Shown piece after piece: positions 1 through 8,400 of a stretch of 64,000 bases of DNA. The notes beneath the pieces were generated by a model. That model did no database searches. It was not told the origin of the DNA and was given only the letters and a program-made list of their open reading frames with translations. A program made the position numbers and the translations under genes. Origin of the DNA: Alphaproteobacteria bacterium (lineage in GTDB: Bacteria; Pseudomonadota; Alphaproteobacteria; Micavibrionales; Micavibrionaceae); the NCBI GenBank assembly GCA_020443295.1, contig JAGRIJ010000008.1, forward strand, positions 59,371 through 123,370. Reading direction: 5' to 3'. The stretch's first letter is position 1, and every line of letters starts with the position of its first letter.

Positions 1-2
1 AA

Positions 3-500
3 GAGCTCGTTCACATTGGTCAGTTTCACTGGATGTACACGGTGGGTGCTTTTTTTTCGATAATCTGGAGCCTGGTGGGCGGAGTACTGATCATTGTTCT
101 CGCAATCAGGGGATATGCGTTTTGGTATCCGGACCAGATTAAGAACGCGACCGTGATGGAGTCGATCCTGATGCTGCACCCGGTTATTCGATTGGGAGCG
201 TTTCTGGTTTTTATTTTTGGTCTTCTGAAATTTGCGCACATGATGGTCGTCAAGGCGACCACTGAAATCGCGATTACGAACAACCGCCTGATCTTCAAGC
301 GGGGCCTCGTGGCGCGGCAGGTTGGTGAAATCAACATCGACCGGATTGAAGGGGTCAACGTGTTGCAGACCATTATGGGAAGGATTTTCAACTACGGCCG
401 TATCATGGTGCGCGGTATGGGCGTAGGGGAGGTTGTCTTGCCTCCGATCGAAGATCCGATTGCGTTCAGGAAGGCGATTGAAAAGGCTAAAGCGTTATGA
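3..500 (+). CDS. Membrane PH-domain (bPH2/DUF304-type) protein, 5' end cut by window
   Basis: The frame stays open to the left edge, and residues before the first ATG (position 33) read like the usual start of this family, so the gene probably begins outside the window. Two hydrophobic segments (roughly codons 11-35 and 55-80) are followed by a small beta-rich domain with the ITNNRLIFKRGL pattern and the closing IEDPIAFRKAIEKA helix typical of bacterial PH-like domains. The function of these membrane-anchored PH domains is mostly unknown. It overlaps the next gene by four bases (ATGA) and both encode related proteins, so they are almost certainly cotranscribed and may act together. Confidence 0.75.
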   Translation, partial: ELVHIGQFHWMYTVGAFFSIIWSLVGGVLIIVLAIRGYAFWYPDQIKNATVMESILMLHPVIRLGAFLVFIFGLLKFAHMMVVKATTEIAITNNRLIFKRGLVARQVGEINIDRIEGVNVLQTIMGRIFNYGRIMVRGMGVGEVVLPPIEDPIAFRKAIEKAKAL

Positions 501-1096
501 CGGCAGTAGAAGAAAAGGCAGTAAAAAAGACTCCCTCTTCAGGTAAACAGTTATCTTTTCAGGACCAGGAACTCAAGCGGATGCTTGTGACCGGCGAAGA
601 AGTAGTCCTCAGGGCAAAACTCCACAACGCAATCTATTGGAAATCGGCAGCAGTCGTCCTTCTGGGGATACTATTTTGCATTTTTATTGCTAGGCCCTTG
701 GGATATTTGCTGTTGACGACAGGGGCAATTATGGTAGTGCTGGCCATGATCACCAAGCATTATCTGCTCCTTGCCATCACAAATAAAAGGGTTCTTGCCC
801 GTTACGGTCTCCTGCAGATGGATGTTGTCGATATTCGTTTCAGCAAGATCGAAAGCATCGACCTTGAAAGAATGCTGCCGGGGCACCTCTTTGGTTACGC
901 CACGGTGGTTGTGATGGGAACCGGCCAGCGCTTTATCCGTATCCCCTATATCGCCAACGCCGAGGCCTTCCGCCGCTATCACAACGAGATCACGCTCTCG
1001 CGCGAAGGGATTCATGAAGACGATGTCGACGGCCTGCCCGAACCCCCTGAAAGCAGGAAAGAAAACAAGAACAAGGCGGCGCGCCGGGCCAAGTGA
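497..1096 (+). CDS. Membrane PH-domain protein, second of a tandem pair
   Basis: 199 residues. A hydrophobic pair of segments at about 48-95 precedes a PH-like domain (about 95-170) containing AITNKRVLARYGLL and the KIESIDLERMLPG stretch, the same pattern as the upstream gene (ITNNRLIFKRGLV and RIEGVNVLQTIMG). The C-terminus is a Lys/Glu/Arg-rich tail that is probably cytoplasmic. The start overlaps the upstream stop by four bases, indicating translational coupling. The substrate or partner cannot be read from the sequence. Confidence 0.75.
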   Translation: MTAVEEKAVKKTPSSGKQLSFQDQELKRMLVTGEEVVLRAKLHNAIYWKSAAVVLLGILFCIFIARPLGYLLLTTGAIMVVLAMITKHYLLLAITNKRVLARYGLLQMDVVDIRFSKIESIDLERMLPGHLFGYATVVVMGTGQRFIRIPYIANAEAFRRYHNEITLSREGIHEDDVDGLPEPPESRKENKNKAARRAK

Positions 1097-1154
1097 CGGC
1101 TTACAGCTAATATCCTCTTGTTTTTAAGGCGAAAAGCCTTTATCCGTAATCGTC

Positions 1155-2915
1155 ATGTTCGACGAAAAGAAATCGCATAAAAAGACCGCCGACGGCACGC
1201 AGTGGAACAAGGACAGATTAGTCAGCCGCTACGTCACCGAAGGCCCGAAATCGGCCCCCCACCGCTCTTATTATTACGCGATGGGCATGACCGAGCAGGA
1301 AATCCACCAGCCGCTGGTCGGCGTAGCAACCTGCTGGAACGAGGCCGCGCCCTGTAACATCGCCCTGAACCGTCAAGCGCAATCCGTTAAAAAAGGCGTC
1401 TCCGAATCCGGCGCCACCCCCCGCGAATTCACGACGATCACCGTAACCGACGGCATCGCGATGGGGCATGAAGGCATGCGCTCCTCGCTCGTCTCCCGCG
1501 ACGTGATCGCGGACTCTGTCGAACTCACCATGCGCGGCCACTGCTATGACGCGCTGGTCGGCCTCGCTGGGTGCGATAAATCCCTGCCGGGCATGATGAT
1601 GGTGATGATCCGCCTGAACGTGCCCAGCGTCTTTATGTATGGCGGCACCATCCTGCCCGGAAAATTCCGCGGCAAGGATGTCGATGTCGTCAACGTCTTC
1701 GAAGCTGTCGGCCAGCACGCCGCCGGAACCATGTCGGACGAAGATCTGCACGAATTGGAATGTGTGGCCTGCCCATCCGCCGGCGCATGCGGCGGCCAGT
1801 TTACCGCCAATACGATGGCCTGCGTCTCCGAAGCCATCGGCCTAGCCCTTCCCAATTCCGCCGGCGCCCCGGCGCCCTATGAAAGCCGCGATGAATACGC
1901 GCAGGCATCCGGGCAGGCGGTGGTCGAACTCATCCGTAGCGGCGGCCCGCGCCCCCGCGATATCGTCACCCGTAAGGCGCTGGAGAACGCAGCGGCCATC
2001 GTTGCCGCAACAGGCGGCTCGACCAACGCGGCGTTGCACCTGCCCGCGCTCGCGCACGAAGCGGGGATCGAATTCAATCTCTTCCACGTTGCCGAGATTT
2101 TCAAAAAGACGCCCTATATCGGCAACCTCCGCCCTGGCGGCAAATACGTCGCCAAGGACCTCTTTGATGTTGGCGGTGTTGGCGTAGTTTTAAAAGAACT
2201 TCTCGATCACGGCTTCATTCACGGTGACTGCATCACCGTGACTGGCAAAACAATTGCTGAAAATCTGAAAGACGTAAAATTTCCCGAAAATCAGGATGTC
2301 GTCTACCCGGTCAAAAAACCGATCTACCCCACGGGCGGCGTCGTCGGCTTGAAGGGCAACCTCGCGCCCGACGGCGCGATTGTGAAAATCGCGGGCATGA
2401 AGGATCTGGTTTTCGAAGGCCCTGCCCGCGTCTTCGACGGCGAGGAAGCCTGCTTCAACGCCGTGCAGAAAAAAGAATACAAGGACGGCGATGTTCTCGT
2501 CATCCGCTACGAAGGCCCGAAGGGCGGCCCCGGTATGCGCGAAATGCTCTCCACCACCGCGGCCCTGTACGGGCAGGGGACGGGCGGCAAGGTCGCGCTG
2601 ATAACGGACGGTCGCTTCTCTGGCGGTACCCGCGGCTTCTGCATTGGTCACGTTGGTCCAGAAGCGGCGGTCGGCGGCCCCATCGCGCTCATCAGGGACG
2701 GTGATATCATCCGCATCGACGCCGAAAAGGGCACGCTGGACGTTGCCTTGAGCGAAGAGGAGTTGGAAAAGCGCCGCAAGGACTGGAAACCGCGCGCCAA
2801 TAACTATAATTCCGGCGCGCTCTGGAAATACGCCCAGCTCGTAGGCCCTGCCCACGAAGGCGCGGTCACCCATCCCGGCGCGGAAAAAGAAACGCATATT
2901 TTCGTTGATCTGTGA
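1155..2915 (+). CDS. ilvD: Dihydroxy-acid dehydratase
   Basis: 586 residues, normal for IlvD. It dehydrates 2,3-dihydroxy-isovalerate and -methylvalerate in valine and isoleucine synthesis, using an iron-sulfur cluster. Family motifs include the WNEAAPCN segment near residue 60, GCDKSLPG near 140, CPSAGACGGQFTANTM near 205 and the C-terminal ITDGRFSGGTRGFCIGH region. The cysteines in these motifs are the expected cluster ligands. It stands alone, with no other ilv gene nearby. The related sugar-acid dehydratases (Edd) are longer and have different motifs, so IlvD is the better call. Confidence 0.95.
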   Translation: MFDEKKSHKKTADGTQWNKDRLVSRYVTEGPKSAPHRSYYYAMGMTEQEIHQPLVGVATCWNEAAPCNIALNRQAQSVKKGVSESGATPREFTTITVTDGIAMGHEGMRSSLVSRDVIADSVELTMRGHCYDALVGLAGCDKSLPGMMMVMIRLNVPSVFMYGGTILPGKFRGKDVDVVNVFEAVGQHAAGTMSDEDLHELECVACPSAGACGGQFTANTMACVSEAIGLALPNSAGAPAPYESRDEYAQASGQAVVELIRSGGPRPRDIVTRKALENAAAIVAATGGSTNAALHLPALAHEAGIEFNLFHVAEIFKKTPYIGNLRPGGKYVAKDLFDVGGVGVVLKELLDHGFIHGDCITVTGKTIAENLKDVKFPENQDVVYPVKKPIYPTGGVVGLKGNLAPDGAIVKIAGMKDLVFEGPARVFDGEEACFNAVQKKEYKDGDVLVIRYEGPKGGPGMREMLSTTAALYGQGTGGKVALITDGRFSGGTRGFCIGHVGPEAAVGGPIALIRDGDIIRIDAEKGTLDVALSEEELEKRRKDWKPRANNYNSGALWKYAQLVGPAHEGAVTHPGAEKETHIFVDL

Positions 2916-3019
2916 ACAGCTGCGCAGAGAGCCTGATTTTTTAAAGCCAAATTAAGTTTAAGTGTATAGGATAGTTAAGAATTTCAAGAATCTTAACGCC
3001 ATCAGGCAGTGTTGCGAAC

Positions 3020-4732
3020 GTGTCTTCAGCTCTCAAAAACCGAAAACGCTTTTGGAAGGGTATGGCGTTTCTCATCGCCCTGCTGATCTGCCCTTCGGCG
3101 ATGGCGGCAGAGAAGAGCGCTGCTGACGGTTATCAGGGAGAATATTCAGAAAAATCCAGCGAACCGGCTCAACTGGTCCTGCTGGATCGCCCCGCCATAG
3201 AAAATTTCTACGCTCAGAGAAACGGTGAGCCTGTCTGGTTAAAAGGCAACCGCCTCAATAAGCGGGCGGCCCTTCTGATCAAGGCAATACAAAATTCATG
3301 GACGCACGGTTTAAATCCGGAAACTTATCACTGGAACCGCATTTTTGAAATAACAGGCGCGAAAGCTAGTGCCGGAAAACGTCTGCCCCTGAAACAGGAA
3401 ACAATTATGTTTTTTGAGTTGATGCTCACAGACTCTTTCGTGCGTTATGTGCGCGATCTGAGCGGGATGCGCATAGACGCGCAAAGCCTTGAGATGGAGG
3501 CGTCTCATTGGCGCCAGAGGCTTGATACGCAAACAGTTTTAAGCCTGCTGAACGACGAGAGCGACTTTGAAGGGCTTCTCATCAGGGTGCAGCCACAGGG
3601 GGCAACGTACAAGGCGCTTCAGTCTGAGCTGAAAACATTGCTGAAAAAATGGCAGGATGACCCGGAAGCGCAACTCGAGCCGATCAGGATAAGCGGGGCT
3701 TTATCGCCGGGAAAGTCGCATCCTGAAGTGCCAAAATTACGGCGCAGGCTGGGTCTCTCCGAACCCTCCAAAAAGGAAAACAGCCTGATTTACGATAGCA
3801 AGCTCGAACAGGCGGTAAAAAAATTTCAGGCGGAAAAGGGCCTCAAGGATGACGGGGTAATCGGCTCGAAAACCCTTTACAGTTTAAATCAAAACCTGCT
3901 GGATAAAATTGATCAGGTCATCATTAATCTGGAACGTCTGCGCTGGATGCCTTCCGAAAGCGCCAGCAAACTCGTGATGGTTAATCTGCCCTCCGCCACC
4001 CTTTGGGCTCTGGAAGACGGGCAGGTAAAATTGGAAATGCCCGTGATTGTGGGAAGACCAAAACGGGCCACACTGTCTTTCCGCACGGAAATAACCGGCG
4101 TACGTTTTAACCCCGACTGGACGGTCCCGCCGACGATCCAAAAAGAGGACATTCTCCCGAAGCTGATCGATGATCCCGGATATCTGGTCGACAAGGGTAT
4201 GGAAATTTATGACGGCTATGGAAAGGATGCCCAGACCCTCGATCCCATGACCACCGACTGGGCCGCGATGACGCCCGGGGAATACAAGACCCTGCGTCTG
4301 GTTCAGATCCCCGGAGCCCAGAACCCTCTGGGCCGCATAAGGATCCTGATGCCCAATAAGCACAACATCTACCTGCACGATACGAATGACCGTAAACTGT
4401 TCGGGCGCTCTGACCGGGCGCAATCGTCGGGGTGTATCCGTCTGCAGGATCCTGAAAAACTGGCAAACTTCATTTTATCCGAGCGGGAAGGGTGGTCGGA
4501 CGGCCAGTTAAAAAAATATCTGGAGAACAAAAAAACCAAGGATATTATGATCCCGCATCATGTCCCGGTTTACCTGTTATATTATACCGCTTGGATTGGT
4601 CCGGAGGGCCAGGTGGTCTTCGGGGAAGACATTTATTCCCGTGATAAGAAACTTTTTCAAGAACTTGAAAAAATTAATGGAATCTTTATTCCTAATCTGC
4701 ACAATAGTTTAGTAGCCAATGCCGCAGACTAG
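3020..4732 (+). CDS. L,D-transpeptidase, YcbB/LdtD type
   Basis: 570 residues. The basic N-terminus, hydrophobic stretch and PSAMA cleavage site (about residue 29) form a signal peptide, so the enzyme is periplasmic. A peptidoglycan-binding domain follows at about 227-290 (YDSKLEQAVKKFQAEKGL, then DDGVIG), and the YkuD catalytic domain covers about 315-490. The catalytic signature SSGCIRL places the nucleophile at Cys472, with His453 in YLHDTNDRKLFG. This family makes 3-3 cross-links in peptidoglycan. The start is GTG at 3020; ATG at 3062 is an alternative that keeps most of the signal peptide. The next gene is a YcbK-like peptidoglycan hydrolase, the same pairing as ycbB-ycbK in enterobacteria. 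Confidence 0.92.
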   Translation: MSSALKNRKRFWKGMAFLIALLICPSAMAAEKSAADGYQGEYSEKSSEPAQLVLLDRPAIENFYAQRNGEPVWLKGNRLNKRAALLIKAIQNSWTHGLNPETYHWNRIFEITGAKASAGKRLPLKQETIMFFELMLTDSFVRYVRDLSGMRIDAQSLEMEASHWRQRLDTQTVLSLLNDESDFEGLLIRVQPQGATYKALQSELKTLLKKWQDDPEAQLEPIRISGALSPGKSHPEVPKLRRRLGLSEPSKKENSLIYDSKLEQAVKKFQAEKGLKDDGVIGSKTLYSLNQNLLDKIDQVIINLERLRWMPSESASKLVMVNLPSATLWALEDGQVKLEMPVIVGRPKRATLSFRTEITGVRFNPDWTVPPTIQKEDILPKLIDDPGYLVDKGMEIYDGYGKDAQTLDPMTTDWAAMTPGEYKTLRLVQIPGAQNPLGRIRILMPNKHNIYLHDTNDRKLFGRSDRAQSSGCIRLQDPEKLANFILSEREGWSDGQLKKYLENKKTKDIMIPHHVPVYLLYYTAWIGPEGQVVFGEDIYSRDKKLFQELEKINGIFIPNLHNSLVANAAD

Positions 4733-4871
4733 TCGGCCTCACGCCTCCCGCGAATCGGTTTTTAGCTTTACTCCAGAATCAATTTCGGCTACCAATAGGT
4801 CTTCCCGGTTAGCGTAGATTAAGTGATTTTTTTCTATGTAATAACGAAACATTAGAAATGCGAGGTATTTT

Positions 4872-5462
4872 ATGCTGAGCAATACTATTGAGACATTCCA
4901 CTCCGGGCAAAGGCTCGAGATCGACAGGCGCGATATTCTCAAAATGGGCCTTGGCACGCTTCTGGCTTCTGTCGTTCCGTTGTTTTCGGCGCAGGAAGCC
5001 TTTGCAAAAAGAAATTTCACTTCATGGAAAATTGCCTTCCGTCATGCTCATACGGGAGAGAGTTTTTCCGGCGTTTACCGTGTGGGCGACAAGTACATTC
5101 CAGAAGCTTTTGAAAGAATGAACTATGTACTCCGCGATTTTCGCACCACCGAAGTTTTCCCGATGGATCCGCGTGTGATCGACATTCTCTCGTTGCTCTA
5201 CGGACGTTTGGACGCAACGGAATCGTATCAGATTCTTTCAGGCTACCGCAGTCCGAAAACCAATGCCATGCTCAGAAAGACGAGTTCGGGCGTTGCCCGC
5301 AATTCTTTCCATATGTACGGTCAGGCAATCGATATCCGTATCCCGGGCCAAAGCACAAAACTTCTCAGAAATACAGCGCTCGCCCTGAAAGCAGGCGGCG
5401 TGGGCTACTACCCGAACAGCGATTTCGTTCACGTCGATACGGGCAAGGTTAGAAGCTGGTAA
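4872..5462 (+). CDS. YcbK/DUF882 family murein peptidase-like protein
   Basis: 196 residues. The N-terminus carries RRDILKMGLG followed by a hydrophobic run ending near AQEAFA, which looks like a twin-arginine signal. The mature part is an M15/DUF882 domain with the SGYRSPKTNAML motif, SFHMYGQAIDIRI (His and Asp zinc ligands) and a final FVHVDTG (third ligand His). Family members (E. coli MepK) cleave peptidoglycan cross-links, including 3-3 links made by L,D-transpeptidases; which bond this one cleaves is inference. The start has GAGG five bases upstream of ATG. A strong terminator follows. Confidence 0.87.
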   Translation: MLSNTIETFHSGQRLEIDRRDILKMGLGTLLASVVPLFSAQEAFAKRNFTSWKIAFRHAHTGESFSGVYRVGDKYIPEAFERMNYVLRDFRTTEVFPMDPRVIDILSLLYGRLDATESYQILSGYRSPKTNAMLRKTSSGVARNSFHMYGQAIDIRIPGQSTKLLRNTALALKAGGVGYYPNSDFVHVDTGKVRSW

Positions 5463-5488
5463 CGGACAGAGAAATATGTTACGGAAAC

Positions 5489-5509
5489 GGGGCCGAAAGG
5501 CCCCTTTTT
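5489..5509 (+). terminator. Rho-independent terminator after the YcbK-like gene
   Basis: Perfect six-pair GGGGCC/GGCCCC stem (5489-5494 with 5499-5504) closed by a GAAA tetraloop and followed at once by five T. It lies 27 bases after the upstream stop and before folK, separating the cell-wall pair from the folate genes. Confidence 0.85.
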
Positions 5510-5534
5510 GATAGCCAAAGGAAAAGGAACAAAA

Positions 5535-6059
5535 ATGATCATTATAGGGCTTGGCGCTAACTTGCCCGGACCGTGGGGCGCTCCTGAAAAAACCCTTCAG
5601 GCGGCACTAAACACGCTGGGAGAAACAAAGGGAATAGAGCTTCTTGATGTCTCTTCAATATGGCACTCGGCTCCGGTGCCTCTTTCCGATCAGCCATGGT
5701 ATGCGAACGCAGTCTGCTCAATTGAGACAGCCTTGCCTCCGGTAAAACTGTTGGGAGTTTTAAAAAAAATTGAGCAGGATTTCGGGCGCGACGAGCGTGA
5801 ACGTAACGCTCCGCGCATCATCGATCTGGATATTATCGCCTACGATCACCTCATCAATATGGACGCGCCGGTCATCCCCCATCCTCGAATGCATGAGCGG
5901 GCATTTGTTCTCTGCCCTCTTCAGGAAATTGCGCCGGACTGGACCCATCCCGCACTGGAGCAACCGATAGACGAATTGCTGGAAGCTATGCCGGCCGGAC
6001 AGGACATCCGGCGCGGAGAAAAACTCTCGATTCCTCTCAAGATCGCCGAAAATGCCTAG
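5535..6059 (+). CDS. folK: 2-amino-4-hydroxy-6-hydroxymethyldihydropteridine pyrophosphokinase
   Basis: About 174 residues. It transfers pyrophosphate from ATP to 6-hydroxymethyl-dihydropterin in folate synthesis. Family features are the GLGANLPGPWGAPEKTL start, YANAVCSIET, the RDERERNAPRIIDLDII signature and PHPRMHERAFVLCPL. ATG 5535 is chosen because AAGGAAAAGGAAC lies just upstream; an earlier TTG at 5508 would start inside the terminator T-run. The stop overlaps the start of folP by eight bases. folB is not adjacent. Confidence 0.94.
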   Translation: MIIIGLGANLPGPWGAPEKTLQAALNTLGETKGIELLDVSSIWHSAPVPLSDQPWYANAVCSIETALPPVKLLGVLKKIEQDFGRDERERNAPRIIDLDIIAYDHLINMDAPVIPHPRMHERAFVLCPLQEIAPDWTHPALEQPIDELLEAMPAGQDIRRGEKLSIPLKIAENA

Positions 6060-6888
6060 ACCCGCAGAACGGTTGAAAAAGCTTCTTAAAGACGGCCCGG
6101 TATTGATGGGCGTCCTCAACGTCACGCCGGACAGCTTTTCCGACGGCGGAAAGTTTAGCGAGCCCGGGCGCGCTTATGCACATGCGCTGAATATGGTTGA
6201 GCAGGGTGCATCAATTATTGATATCGGCGGCGAGTCAACCCGTCCCGGCGCCGATCCTGTAACAACTGAGGAAGAAACCGCCCGCGTAATTCCGGTTATC
6301 AGAGAGCTGAAGAATAAAGGGCCGCTGATTTCCATCGATACCCGCAACGCGGCAACAATGAAGGCCGCCATGAAAGCGGGCGCTCATATTCTCAACGACG
6401 TAACGGCGTTAAGCCACGATCCGCAGAGCCTTCCTCTTGCAGCATCCTGCGATGTTACCGTCTGCCTGATGCATATGCGCGGCACACCGCAGACTATGCA
6501 GAAGGCGCCGCAATACGAAGATGTAGTCGAAGAAGTGCTGCGGTATCTTTGCGGTCGCGCCGAAACCTGCATCAGGGCGGGGGTTAAGGAAGATAATATT
6601 ATCATTGATCCCGGTATTGGCTTTGGGAAAACCCCGGACCACAACCTGAAACTTCTCAAAAATATCGGGCGTTTTGTACAAACGGGATTTCCTGTTCTTC
6701 TTGGAGCTTCGCGCAAAAGCTTTATCGCAAAAGTAACAGGCGACAATTCGGCGGCCGACCAGCGTGTGGGCGGTTCCCTCTCTTCGGTGCTCTGGGGGTG
6801 GAGCCGTGGGGTACGCCTCTTTCGTGTCCACGATATAAAAGAGACGTCTCAGGCGCTGAAAATTGCCCGGGCGATAGAAAACGCCTGA
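6052..6888 (+). CDS. folP: Dihydropteroate synthase
   Basis: 278 residues. It condenses the FolK product with p-aminobenzoate to give dihydropteroate. Visible motifs are MGVLNVTPDSFSDGG near residue 20, DIGGESTRPGA near 60, LINDVTAL-like ILNDVTAL near 110, DPGIGFGKTPDHNL near 180 and LLGASRKSFI near 220, all in the usual order of the TIM-barrel fold. It overlaps folK by eight bases, so the two are translated from one message. Confidence 0.95.
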   Translation: MPRPAERLKKLLKDGPVLMGVLNVTPDSFSDGGKFSEPGRAYAHALNMVEQGASIIDIGGESTRPGADPVTTEEETARVIPVIRELKNKGPLISIDTRNAATMKAAMKAGAHILNDVTALSHDPQSLPLAASCDVTVCLMHMRGTPQTMQKAPQYEDVVEEVLRYLCGRAETCIRAGVKEDNIIIDPGIGFGKTPDHNLKLLKNIGRFVQTGFPVLLGASRKSFIAKVTGDNSAADQRVGGSLSSVLWGWSRGVRLFRVHDIKETSQALKIARAIENA

Positions 6889-6902
6889 CCGTCAGGCGCT
6901 CT
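6882..6902. terminator. Shared bidirectional terminator hairpin between folP and the phosphatase gene
   Basis: CGCCTGA (6882-6888) pairs with TCAGGCG (6892-6898) across a three-base loop. On the plus strand CTCTTTCTTT follows; on the minus strand TTTTC follows. The two stop codons of the convergent genes lie inside the two arms of the stem. Confidence 0.65.
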
Positions 6903-7524
6903 TTCTTTGTTGTATATGAAAAACATCAGTCTTCTCGCGTACGATCCCGTCGGCCAGCGCCGTATAAAACCACACCTCCCACGGAAAGACGGTATTGGCA
7001 GGATCGGGAATAAACTCATGCAGGTGACAATTTTTGAAAACGCCCGGAATTTCAAGCCCGTAAATCATCCCCAGCCCGCGGAACACTCCTCCGTGACTGA
7101 CAATCAGGACAGGCCCGTCATGAGAGCCCAGAGTCCGCTTCTTGGCCTCTTTCAGCCGTTGGGTAAAAGCGGCGAACGTTTCCCCGTTCGGCGGGTCTTC
7201 CCAGCCCTGAAGCAGTGGGCTGCAGATATCGTAAGGTTCTCCCTCCCAGTCTCCGGCATGTAATTCAGCCAGACCCGCATCTTCATGCATGGGCGCGTTC
7301 AGAACTTCATTCAAAATCCTTGCCGTATCCCGCGCCCTCGAAAGATTGCTGTGAACGATGGTGCGGGGTTTGACAGAGAGGCTTTTGAGGACGTCATGAG
7401 CAGAGCGGGCCTGCGCGCGCCCTGTTTCGTTTAAAGGAGTATCCATGCTCCCTGCCATAATCCTCTGCGCGTTGGCTTCGGTCTGTCCGTGACGGATCAT
7501 GTAAAAGTGCTTGGCAGGCAACAT
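6892..7524 (-). CDS. Histidine phosphatase family protein (phosphoglycerate mutase-like)
   Basis: 210 residues. The N-terminal FYMIRHGQTEAN holds the RHG catalytic motif with the phosphorylated His, and the C-terminal half has VLIVSHGGVFRGL with the second His. SNLSRARDTARIL and an Asp/Glu-rich AELHAGDWEGEPY segment also fit the branch that contains GpmB and CobC-like phosphatases. The substrate cannot be assigned: no cobalamin or serine genes are adjacent. It lies just downstream of the nadX-like gene on the same strand (18 bases), so the two may form an operon. Confidence 0.85.
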   Translation of the reverse strand: MLPAKHFYMIRHGQTEANAQRIMAGSMDTPLNETGRAQARSAHDVLKSLSVKPRTIVHSNLSRARDTARILNEVLNAPMHEDAGLAELHAGDWEGEPYDICSPLLQGWEDPPNGETFAAFTQRLKEAKKRTLGSHDGPVLIVSHGGVFRGLGMIYGLEIPGVFKNCHLHEFIPDPANTVFPWEVWFYTALADGIVREKTDVFHIQQRKSA

Positions 7525-7542
7525 GTAAAAAACAGAACTCCT

Positions 7543-8349
7543 TTAGCCCACTACAACAGATTGATTGCGCTCACGCAAGGTTGCGATGATGCTCCGCGCT
7601 GCCAGAACCGAGCTTTTCGGATTAGCCGGATCGGGCATGTTTTCTATCCGGGAGGTCAGTGTGCTGAACTGCGTCTTGACCGTGATCTGGTGCGTATTGC
7701 TGACCGTCTCCGGGTCGGCCCAGACCTCGACCTGCGTTCTCTTAGGCCCGATCCCTGCAAGGCTCAGCGTTGCCGCGACATTCACATTTGCCGGAAAGGC
7801 CTGTGAAGCGTCCAGCGCATTGCCCGAAAAAAGCAGGGTTTTTTCCGTAAGGGCTGAAAGATCTATCTTCTCCTGAACAATATAAGGCGCTCCCTCAAAT
7901 CCTTTGGGCGGCTTGAAAGATGAAATTAAAGCGCTCTCGATCCCCATCTCCCGCATGGCTTTCACCCCGTCCAGACCGGCCAGGGCTCCTGAAGGAATGA
8001 AAATCCGGCTGCTGCAGGCTTTCTGCCATTCCAGGATGTCGGGAGTTAACAGGAGGGCCGCGCTGCTGATGATAATAAGATCCCGGTTATATTGGAAAGC
8101 CTCTTTTGCTAATTCCGGCACTTGATGGGCCGGAAGGCACTCGACGATCAGATCGCATTCTTGCGCAAGAGCGGAAAAATCGACTTGCGGCACATGGAGA
8201 TCAGGATGAGATTTCTGGTCGGCAAAACGGTGCAGGATCAACCCTTCAAGACCTGGAGTTTCGGTTAAAGCCTGGCAAACGGTCCGGCCGATTGCCCCGA
8301 TGCCCGCAACGCCCACTTTCAAAGGGTTCAAAAAGCCTGTGTGGGTCAT
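7543..8349 (-). CDS. L-aspartate dehydrogenase-like protein (NadX family)
   Basis: 268 residues. The N-terminal VGVAGIGAIGRTV is a Rossmann NAD(P) motif. The C-terminal DUF108-type half contains FPANVNVAATLSLAGIG, ADPETVSNTHQI and the NPKSSVLAARSII segment characteristic of aspartate dehydrogenases. The family reaction converts L-aspartate to iminoaspartate, feeding NAD synthesis, but some members serve other pathways. No nadA or nadC is adjacent, so the physiological role is inferred from family only. It diverges from recO with about 50 bases between starts. Confidence 0.8.
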   Translation of the reverse strand: MTHTGFLNPLKVGVAGIGAIGRTVCQALTETPGLEGLILHRFADQKSHPDLHVPQVDFSALAQECDLIVECLPAHQVPELAKEAFQYNRDLIIISSAALLLTPDILEWQKACSSRIFIPSGALAGLDGVKAMREMGIESALISSFKPPKGFEGAPYIVQEKIDLSALTEKTLLFSGNALDASQAFPANVNVAATLSLAGIGPKRTQVEVWADPETVSNTHQITVKTQFSTLTSRIENMPDPANPKSSVLAARSIIATLRERNQSVVVG

Positions 8350-8400
8350 TCTCCGCTTCTCTCTGGCCTTTTTATCGAAAAATCAGGATACTCTATAACC

